Shown piece by piece: positions 56,810-64,000 of a stretch of DNA of 64,000 nt (the first letter of the stretch is position 1; each line of letters opens with the position of its first letter). The notes beneath the pieces were generated by a model. That model saw only the letters and a program-made list of their open reading frames with translations, was not told the DNA's origin and searched no databases. Made by a program: the position numbers and the translations under genes. The stretch spans positions 169,134,903-169,198,902 of the forward strand of contig NC_057866.1 of NCBI RefSeq assembly GCF_019393635.1, read 5' to 3'. The DNA comes from Dromiciops gliroides (Eukaryota > Chordata > Mammalia > Microbiotheria > Microbiotheriidae).

Positions 56810-57460
56810 CAGCTTGGAGCAATGGATAGAGTGTTAGACTTGGGGATAGGAAGATCTGAGTTTGAATCACAACTCAGACATTAACAGCTTTGTATTCCTT
56901 ATACCTTGCAATTCAACAACACCCACCTCCTTGCTGTTTGCTTGTCCATGATGCTCCGTCTTCTTTGTCCAAGAATTTTCACTGGCCATTGTCATGACTA
57001 GAATACTCTCCCTTCTTATCTTTGTCTTCTAGTTTCTCTGGCTTCCTTCAAGTCTCACCTTCTATAACAGGCCTTTCCTAGTATTCCTTCATCTTAGCGC
57101 TTTCTGTGGGACATCACCCCCAGTTTGTCCCTTTCTCTATCTTGCTTGTACATGGTTGTTTACATGTTGTTTCTCCCATTAGATTGTGACCATCATGAGA
57201 ACTAGGACTGTTTTTGGCCTTTCTTTGTATTCTTATTGTCTAGAGCATAGTAAACACTTATATAAATGATAATTGACTAGTTGATTGACTGACTATGTGA
57301 CTGTGGGCAAGTTGATGAGCATCTTTCACCCTCAGCTTCCTCATCTACAAAATGAGGATGATGATAGTATCTGCCTCCCTAGAATGGTTGTGATCAAATA
57401 AGATGATAAACGTAAAAGGTTTTTTAAACCTTGGAGAACTATACATGTTAGCCATCACTG
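56810..57460 (+). mobile_element. MAR1-type SINE split by an L2 piece
   Basis: Head at 56810-56895 ('ggcagcttggagcaatggat', 'tctgagtttgaatcacaact'). The body resumes at 57293 ('ctatgtgactgtgggcaagt', 'tcctcatctacaaaatgagg', 'ggttgtgatcaaataagatg') and ends near 57460, where the microsatellite begins. Confidence 0.7.
56896..57292 (+). mobile_element. L2-type LINE 3' end inside MAR1
   Basis: 'accttgcaattcaacaacac', 'ggcttccttcaagtctcacc', 'gtttctcccattagattgtg', 'catgagaactaggactgttt', 'agagcatagtaaacacttat'. It interrupts a marsupial SINE, so it was inserted after that SINE. Confidence 0.7.
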
Positions 57461-57462
57461 GT

Positions 57463-58263
57463 GAAGAAGAAGAAGGAGAAGGAGAAGGAGAAGGAGAAGG
57501 AGAAGGAGAAGGAGAAGGAGAAGGAGAAGGAGAAGGAGAAGGAAATAATAATAAAAAGAAAATAAGAAGAAGGAGAAGGAGAAGAAAATAATAATATGAA
57601 GAAAATAAGAAGGAGAAGGACAAGAAGAAGAAAATAATAATAAGAAGAAAATAATAAGGAGAAGGAGAAGAAGAAAATAATAATAAGAAAATAATAAGGA
57701 GAAGGAGAAGAAAATAATAAGGAGAATGAGAAGAAGGAAATAATAATAATAATAATAAAAAGAAAATAAGAAGGAGAAGGAGAAGAAAATAATAATAAGA
57801 AAATAAGAAGGAGAAGGAGAAGAAGAAGAAAATAATAAGAAGGAGAAGGAAATAATAATAATAATAAAATAATAAGAAGAAAATAAGAAGGAGAAGGAGA
57901 AGAAGAAGAAAATAATAAGAAGGAGAAGAAGAAGAAAATAAGAAGAAGGAGGAGAAGAAGAAAATAAGAATAAGAAGAAAATAAGAAGAAGGAGAAGAAA
58001 ATAATAAGAAGGAGAAGGAGAAGAAGAAAATAAGGAGAAGGAGGAGAAGGAGAAGAAAATAATAATAATAAGAAAATAAGAAGGAGAAGAAGAAGGAGGA
58101 CAAGAAGGAGAAGAAGGAGGAGGAGGAGAAGAAGAAGAAGGAGAAGAAGGAGAAGAAGGAAAAGAAGGAGGAGGAGGAGGAGGAGGAGAAGAAGAAGGAG
58201 AAGAAGGAGAAGGAGAAGAAGGAGAAGAAGGAGGAGAAGGAGGAGGAGGAGGAGAAGAAGAAA
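57463..58263. repeat. 800-bp GAA/GGA/AAT tandem array
   Basis: Starts with near-perfect (GAAGGA)n (about 57470-57541). It continues as interleaved (GAA)n, (GGA)n and (AAT)n blocks with short unit-like reiterations, and ends with about 186 uninterrupted purines (58078-58263). Long Ser/Phe-rich frames on the minus strand are artefacts of the repeat. A polypurine-polypyrimidine tract this long can form triplex DNA. Confidence 0.95.
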
Positions 58264-58264
58264 T

Positions 58265-59430
58265 GACTACAGACCAAACTATGTGGACCAGCATGTCTGA
58301 CACAGTTATCGCTTCTGGGTTGGTTAAATCAGAAGATAGGTAGTCTGCAGCAATCAAGGTTTCCTATAGAGATGACGATGAGTTCATATCAGTGCAAATG
58401 ATGACAGTTCTGTGCATTTTAATAGAAAAAGGAATGATAAATGTTGGGATAGTCTGAACTGGCACCAGGTACCCCAGGGATACAAGGTAAAGCAAGTGTT
58501 CAGTGTTTGCTATGGATTCGGGGGGTAGTATCACTTCCTTCATGCAGAGAAGCTTTCTTCCCAACCAACAGGACTGCTGCTTTTGTGTTCTGACAGTTAT
58601 GATCCAAGACTAGGGTCTCTGATATCACTGAGATGGATGCTATTCTGATGGCATAGCTTGTGACCTATCCATGCCTATAAGATGCTTTCCCATGTCTTCA
58701 CACAAATCTTCCACAAAGGATCCCCTTCCAATATTCTGAGCACCATCTTCTATGTCTTTGACATTATGGGAGCACCAGAGCAGCAGTGGGGCTGTCCATT
58801 GGTGCTATCTTATTATTCTTTACTCTCTTAAGGTAGTATTTCTATTGACTGTTATTATGAATTTTTCCTATAGTTGTTTAAATTGAATCCTTTTGAGAAA
58901 AAAAATAAAACGTTGGGTTTTTTTGGTGGGGGGGGCATAAAGGGGAAATGAACTAAGTACCCTGTCATTACTACTGTCACATATCATCAAAGGCCAGAAA
59001 TACCCCAGTAATATAAAAGTTATACTAGATTTTCTAAAGACAAAGTTAGGCACATTACTTAAGAGGGGACACAGAACAAAGAAGTGTGAGTGAGTGCAAC
59101 ATCATCCCAAACAAAGAATGACAAAGGAGAAGCAGCATAAAGGATGCCATAAAATATATATAAAAATGATGAAGAAGATTGAATTTGTCTCCTGATCAGA
59201 GCAAGGGATAAGTAATTGACATCTGGCATGCCCCACTTTGACACTTGAGATGTCAAAAGAAAGCCAGGAGGCCCCAAAGATGCAGGTTGGGTGGAGCTTC
59301 TGGGATGAAGAGATACATAAGATGGCAAGCTTGGGATCTGCATCTTTGGAGGAAGTACCTGCACTGATGAGATTTTGGATCCTTTGAAGTAACTGAGAGT
59401 TGTTAATTTCTTGACTCATTTTTGTTCAAA
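58265..59430. other. Unassigned; minus strand has protein-like scraps
   Basis: No recognised repeat. On the minus strand, readings at 59419-59102 (MSQEINNSQLLQRIQNLISA), about 58780-58640 (GSFVEDLCEDMGKHLIGMDR) and 58564-58364 (VILPPESIANTEHLLYLVSL) look less random than the surroundings. I could not match them to a protein family. A decayed retrocopy or chance both fit. Confidence 0.25.
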
Positions 59431-59709
59431 TGTTCCTAAAGCATGGATCTGATCATGTCAATTCTCCCCCAATTCAGTAAATTCCAGTGGTTCCCTGTTA
59501 GCTCTAGGATCAAACACAGTATGTACCAAAAGTCTTAGTGCAGCTTAAAGGCATTAAAGACTTAAATTGCACCAAGACTTTTGGGACACCCTGTATTAAG
59601 GCTGTTTTGGTTTTTAAAGCCCTTTATAGTATGGTCCCTTTTTAGTCTTCATATATTTTGTTCTCCTTCACATACTCTACAATTCAGTGACACCATCCTT
59701 CTTGCTATT
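59431..59709 (+). mobile_element. L2 LINE, left half of a split copy
   Basis: 'ggatctgatcatgtcaattc', 'aattccagtggttccctgtt', 'tttaaagccctttatagtat' and 'ctacaattcagtgacaccat' follow the L2 3' region. It stops at ttgctatt (59702-59709) and resumes at 63505 after 3.8 kb of inserted elements. Confidence 0.8.
59517..59593. mobile_element. Mariner-type MITE (77 bp, palindromic)
   Basis: Both ends are near-perfect inverted repeats: left 'cagtatgtaccaaaagtctt', right (reversed) 'cagggtgtcccaaaagtctt', continuing through about 33 bases to a small central loop. A TA follows the right end; the left has CA. Size and layout resemble the 80-bp MADE1-type miniature mariners. Inserted in the L2. Confidence 0.85.
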
Positions 59710-59799
59710 AAAAAAATTAAATAGTATTTTATTTCCTCCAAATACATGTAAATACAATTTTTAACATTCTTTTTTTTGGGGGGGTTGTATTTTTTAACA

Positions 59800-60345
59800 T
59801 TTTTTCAGTATTTTATTATTTTTCAGTTACATATAAGGATAGTTTTCAACATTTGTTTTCATAGGATTTTTAGTTCCAAATTTTTCTTCCACCTTCACTC
59901 CTCCCCAAGACAGAAAGTGATCTAATATAGGTTATATGAGTGCAATCACATTAAACATATTTCTGCACTAGTCATATTGTGAAAGAAGAGTCAGAGATCA
60001 AGAGAAAAACCTCAAAAAAGAAGGGAAAAAACAGTCCAAAAGCAGAAACAGTATAGTTGAATCTGCATTCATAAACCACAGTTCTTTTTTTCTGGATATT
60101 GAGAACATTTTCTATCATGAAGTTCTTTGAAATTGTTTTGGACCAAAAAAAAAAAAAAAAGAAATTGCTTTGGACCATTGCATTGCTAAAAAGAGCTAAG
60201 TCTATCACCATTATTCATCACACAATGTTGCTGTTACTGTGTACAATGTTCTCCTGGTTCTGCTCCTCTCAGTCAGCATCAGTTCATACAAGTCCTTCTA
60301 GGTTTCTCTGAACCCTTCCTGTTCATCATTACTTTTCACACTGAT
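59800..60345 (-). mobile_element. L1 3' fragment nested in the HAL1-like element
   Basis: 'tttcagttacatataaggat', 'tttcataggatttttagttc', 'cctcaaaaaagaagggaaaa', 'ttctcctggttctgctcctc', 'acaagtccttctaggtttct'. Same 3'UTR type as 31140. Short and 5'-truncated; its TSD is not clear. Confidence 0.75.
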
Positions 60346-60865
60346 TTTTTTAAAACTTTGTGTTCAAAATTTTCTTCTTCTTTCCCTCCTTGTTCCTCCC
60401 TATGAAATCTAGCAATTCCAATATAAGTCATACATGTGCAGTTATTCAAAACATCTCATTAGTCAGGTTGTGAAATAGACAAAATACCTATAGAAAGAAG
60501 AGCTAACAAATAAAATTGTACTTCAATCTGTATTCAGATACCATTGGTTCTTTCTCTGTTGATGGTTTGCATTTTTTATATGTCCTTCTCATATCATCCC
60601 GCTCATCATTTCTTTCACAATTACTATTGCTAACTGTATTACTCTCCATCTTATTCCCTCCCCTTGATGTTTATTCTATTTTCTATCTTCCTTCACCCTA
60701 TCCCTCCTCAAAAATGTTTGCTTTTTACTGCCCCCTCCCCCAATTTGACCTTCCTTTGCCTCTCTTCCCCCTCCCCCAATCTCCTTCCCCTCCCACTTTC
60801 CCTCAGGGTACAATATATTACTATACTCACTTGAGTGTGTATGTTGTTCCCTCTTTGACCAATTC

Positions 60866-61016
60866 CTTTTTTTAACTTTTAAGTGAGGCAGTTGGGGTTA
60901 AGTGACTTGCCCAGGATTACACAGCTAGTAAGTGTTAAGTGTCTGAGGCTGGATTTGAACTCACGTACTCCTGACTCCAGGGCCGGTGCTCTATCCACTG
61001 CACCACCTAGCTGCCC
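60866..61016 (-). mobile_element. tRNA-derived SINE (WSINE1-like), young
   Basis: Perfect 15-bp TSD ctctttgaccaattc (60851-60865 and 61017-61031). Full antisense body. The latest datable event in the nested stack. Confidence 0.95.
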
Positions 61017-61194
61017 CTCTTTGACCAATTCTGATGAAAGGAAGGTTCATTCACTCCTCCTTCCCCATCTTTTCCGCTAATCCATAAGCTTTTTCTTGTT
61101 TCTTTTATGGGAGCTACTTTTCTCTAGTCCACATCTCCCTTTCCCTTTCTTCCAGTGCATTCCTCTTACCCCTTAACTTTATTTTGAAGATTTC

Positions 61195-61320
61195 ATCAAG
61201 CTAGGTGATACAGTAGACAAAGCACCAGCCCTGGACCCAGGAGGCCCCATGTCCATATCCAGCCCCAGACATAAGACACCCCACCGTGTCTGCCCCACAA
61301 AAACAATGATAAACAAGAAA
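61195..61320 (+). mobile_element. Degraded tRNA-derived SINE, sense
   Basis: 'ctaggtgatacagtagacaa', 'agcaccagccctggacccag', 'gaggccccatgtccatatcc'. An A-rich end is near 61300-61320. Looks older than the antisense copy nearby. Its head resembles the WSINE1-like type, the only such one on the plus strand. Confidence 0.6.
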
Positions 61321-61504
61321 TAAATGTTTTACAGCTATCATCTCTTCATATTCAATTCACACCTGTGTCCTCTAAGTATATTCCTTTTAGCTGTCCTAAT
61401 ACTGAGAAAGACCTTATGAGATAGAAGTATTATCTTCTCATGTAGAAATATAAACAGTGTAATCTTTTAATATTCCTCATGATTTCTTTGTCCTGTTTAC
61501 CTTT

Positions 61505-62491
61505 TTATGCTTCTCTAGCATCTTGTATTTGAAAGTCAAATTTTCTATTCGGTTCAGGTCTTTTCATCATGAATGTCTGAAAGTCCTCTTTTTCATTGAA
61601 GTTACATTTTCCCCCCTGAATGATTATACTTAGTTTTGCTGGGTAGGTGATTTTTGGCTGTAGTCCTAGTTCTTTTGCCCTCCAGAATGTCATATTCCAT
61701 GACCTCTGGTCCTTTAATGTAGATGCTACTAGATTTTGTGTTATCCTTACTGTAGCTCCACAGTATTTGAATTCCATTTTTTCTAGTTGCTTGCAATATT
61801 TTCTCCTTCACCTGGGATCTCTGGAATTTGTCTATAATATTCCTGGAGGTTTTCCTTTTGGGATCTATTTCAGGAGGTGATCTGTGGATTCTTTCAATTT
61901 CTATTTTACCTTCTGCTTCTAGAATATCAGGGCAATTTTCTCTGATAATTTCTTGGAAGATGGTGTCTATGCTCTTATTTTGGTCATGGTTTTCAGGTAG
62001 TCCATTGATTTTCAAATTATCTCTCCTGGATCTATTTTCCAGGTCAGCTGTTTTTCCAAGGACATATTTCATATCACCCTCTATTTTTCATTCAATTGGA
62101 TTTGCTTTACTGTGTCTTGGTTTCTCATAAAGTCACTAGCTTATTTTGTTCAATCCTAATTCTTAAGCAATTATTTTCTTCAGGGAGCTTTTGTATCTCC
62201 TTTCCATTTGGCTTTTCTAGTTGTTGATTTTTTCTCATGACTCTCCTGCATCACTCTCATTTATCTTTCCATTCTTTCTTCCATGTCTCTATATCTTCCT
62301 TCTATCTCTCCTACTTTCTCTTCAAAGTCCCTTTTGAGTGCTTCCATGGCCTGAGACCAATTCATGTTTTTCGTGGAAGCTTTGGATGTTGGAGCTTTGA
62401 CTTCATTATTATCTTCTTCTAAGAGTGTATTCTGGTCTACCCCTGCCCCAAAGAAGCTGTTGATTGTCCACTGTTTTCTTTGTCTCCTCAT
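61505..62491 (-). pseudogene. HAL1-like ORF1 (RNA-binding chaperone), broken
   Basis: The Met at 62491 opens MRRQRKQWTINSFFGAG, then NMNWSQAMEALKRDFEEKV (coiled-coil start). The RRM-like core is NRSRRDNLKINGLPENHD, IHRSPPEIDPKRKTSRN, and the C-terminal domain GLQPKITYPAKLS, MKRPEPNRKFDFQIQDAREA, with its natural stop at 61505. About 328 codons in all. It is interrupted by several frameshifts and stops, including a frame change near 61780. Only one copy of the coiled-coil block duplicated in the full-length L1 is present. Confidence 0.85.
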
Positions 62492-62937
62492 CTCAACCCA
62501 GAAGCAGATGTCTGATTGAAATCTGATTCTCTATGCTCAGAAGTTTGGCATGCCTTTGCTCTTCCTCCCCCACTGGGCTGCCACCACTCAATTTTGCCCA
62601 CTGGTTCAGAACCAGGGTGCTTTGCCCCAACTCCAGAAGAGACCACAGCCATTTCACCCTGGCCAACCACTGAACCCCCTCACCAGCCTCAGAAGAAGCC
62701 CTTGCTGCTGAAGACTCTGAGCTGCTGGAGGTGTGGTCTATTCCTGGCTGGTTCCAGGCTGCGTGCTGAATTCCTTTCTCAGTCCAACCAGCAGGTGATC
62801 CCAGTTATCATTTTTGGCTGGAAAATAGTCTCACTCTGTTCTTATGTGTGTTAGGCTGCTCTGGGTTTTTTTTTTAATGGCATTATTTGGGAGTGAGTGG
62901 ATTATTGGGAGCTTGCAGGAGTCACAGCCTCTCCTCT

Positions 62938-62947
62938 GCCATCTTGG
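62938..62947 (-). promoter_or_regulatory. YY1-like site at the HAL1-like 5' end
   Basis: CCAAGATGGC on the minus strand, within about 25 bases of the element's 5' boundary, as in the full-length L1. Confidence 0.6.
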
Positions 62948-63504
62948 CTCGGCCCCCTGCTGTTTAACATTCATTTTTTATAAGATTTTGGGTTCCAAAT
63001 TTTTCTCCCTCCCTTACTCCTCTTCCCTCCTCTATTCCTAAAATGGATGTTATATATATGCAATCATGTAAAACATCTCCATATTTGTCATGCTGTGTAA
63101 GGACAAACAGAACAAAAGAGAAAAAAACTATGAAAAAATAAAGTGAAAAGAGCATGCTTCCATATGTATTCAGACTCCCTCAGTTTTTTCTCTGAGTATG
63201 GGGAGCATTTTCCATCATGAATATTTTGGAATTCTCTTGGATTGCTGAGAAGAGCTAAGTCAATCATAGTTGATCATAGCACAATGTTACTGTTACTGAA
63301 TATAATGTTCTCTTGGTTCTGCCCACTTCACTTTGCATCAGTTCGTGTAAGTCTTCTAGGTCTTTCTGAAATCTGCCTGCTCATCATTTCTTATAAAACA
63401 ATAGTATTCCATTACATTCACATACCACAACTTGTTCAGCCATTCCCCAATTGATGGGGATCCCCTCAATAGAAATTCTTTGCCATCACAAAAAGATTGC
63501 TATT

Positions 63505-63850
63505 GTCCTTAAAGGATGTTTATCTCCTGTGCCTTCTGGCTGTCACTCATGCCTGGAATGCTTTCCCTCCTCACCTTCCTACCTCCTGGATTCCCTTACT
63601 TCCTTCAAGTTCAAATGTCACCTCACTCCACTGCTCTCCCCCTCCATGACTAATGACTTCCCTCTGAAGATAACCTTCTCTCTCAACTGCATATATCTTG
63701 CGTGCATGATTTTTGGGGCATGCTTTCTCCTCCATTAGAATGGGTACTCTTTGAAAGAAGAGACTGTGTTTTTTCCTTTATTTGTATCCTTAGTGCTTAG
63801 CATAGTGCTTGATACCTAATAAGTACTTGAATGCTTGTTGACTGACTCTT
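63505..63850 (+). mobile_element. L2 LINE, right half of the split copy
   Basis: 'tggctgtcactcatgcctgg', 'aatgctttccctcctcacct', 'agttcaaatgtcacctcact', 'gtgcttagcatagtgcttga', 'acctaataagtacttgaatg'. Continues the element left off at 59709 without loss of expected L2 order. Confidence 0.8.
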
Positions 63851-64000
63851 CAGCATAACATATTAAGATATTTATGCATAATTTTATTTCTTACTTCTCA
63901 TGTTGACTTAATTTCTTTGTTCTATGAATGGTTATTATTTGTAATAATATTTTTAAAAATCCAAGTACCTCTCTTCACTTGGTTTTCTACTTTAGAGTTT
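63851..64000. other. No recognisable feature
   Basis: AT-rich end of the window, nothing supported. Confidence 0.4.

Larger units (their letters stand above)
59770..62962 (-). mobile_element. HAL1-like half-L1 (5'UTR, ORF1, no ORF2)
   Basis: Bounded by a 10-bp TSD tttaacattc (59760-59769 and 62963-62972). On the minus strand: YY1-like start, about 470 bp of 5'UTR, ORF1 (62491-61505), then directly a purine-rich 3' region equivalent to 4436-5530, with no endonuclease or RT text. This is the layout of HAL1 elements, which keep ORF1 but lack ORF2. Interrupted by an L1 piece (about 59800-60345), a young SINE and a degraded SINE. Confidence 0.75.
59710..63496 (-). mobile_element. 5'-truncated L1 fragment, split by a HAL1-like element
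   Basis: The 3' end lies at 59710-59769 ('tattttatttcctccaaata', 'tacatgtaaatacaattttt'). The rest is at 62973-63496 ('gggttccaaatttttctccc', 'ctgaaatctgcctgctcatc', 'cattccccaattgatgggga'). The flanks ttgctatt (59702-59709 and 63497-63504) are its 8-bp TSD in the L2. The split point is marked by tttaacattc on both sides. Confidence 0.8.

Noticed and set aside
57345-58357. Minus-strand frames of about 300 codons, Ser/Phe/Leu/Tyr-rich
   Set aside because: They are readings of the GAA/GGA/AAT array; open because the repeat lacks stops in those frames, with no protein-like complexity.
58640-58780. Resemblance of EDLCEDMGKHLIGM to the EF-Ts C-terminal EDVGRRLGQHVVGM
   Set aside because: Only a dozen residues fit; the following residues do not match the EF-Ts C-terminus and the frame breaks at once.
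1331-61018. tRNA-like sequences with B-box (GTTCAAAT) as candidate tRNA genes
   Set aside because: All sit in SINE bodies with poly-A tails and TSDs; no independent cloverleaf with an acceptor stem was seen.

Overview
This 64-kb window looks like gene-poor nuclear DNA from a marsupial. The young tRNA-derived SINE (GGGGCAGCTAGGTGG head, GTTCAAAT B-box, poly-A tail), the marsupial type of L1 with a long purine-rich spacer between its ORFs, the HAL1-like half-L1s, the MAR1-type SINEs and the late-active L2/CORE tails all point to marsupials. The SINE subtype fits an Australian lineage better than Monodelphis, but that is from memory. I found no convincing host protein-coding exon, tRNA, rRNA, snoRNA or CRISPR. 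The only host gene remnant I can name is a decayed processed pseudogene of ribosomal protein RPL23A on the minus strand near 50.0-50.5 kb.

Layout. 0-9 kb: single-copy-like DNA with old CORE-SINE/MIR, L2 and CR1/L3 fragments, two HAL1/L1 3' fragments and purine-rich tracts. 9.1-15.7 kb: an end-to-end L1 on the plus strand with a perfect 16-bp target-site duplication (TSD), a YY1-like start, 5'UTR, ORF1, spacer, ORF2 (endonuclease, reverse transcriptase, Cys-rich tail), a G-rich 3'UTR and poly-A. It carries one nonsense change in ORF1 and, in ORF2, two single-base frameshifts, one nonsense change and a probable loss of a zinc-knuckle His. 16-34 kb: antisense 5'-truncated L1 tails, SINEs and an ORF1-only insertion (27.1-28.5 kb) with its own 15-bp TSD. 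34-56 kb: a long unclassified dispersed repeat, many SINE/L2 fossils, a 64-bp Z-DNA-prone tract, a possible solo LTR and the RPL23A retrocopy. 56-58 kb: a MAR1-type SINE split by an L2 piece and running into an 800-bp GAA/GGA/AAT array. 59.4-63.9 kb: a four-level nest (L2 > L1 > HAL1 > L1/SINE), with a mariner-type MITE in the outer L2.

Nothing here forms an operon or pathway. The history is one of repeated insertion, and TSDs allow the order of several events to be read. All nine young SINEs and every 5'-truncated L1/HAL1 piece lie on the minus strand; the only plus-strand L1 is the end-to-end copy. This could reflect an intron of a plus-strand gene or chance. I saw no undescribed functional system. 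The items most worth a look are the nested stack, the ORF1-only insertion with its TSD, the exact 21-residue duplication in the L1 ORF1 coiled coil, and several dispersed repeat families I could not name.
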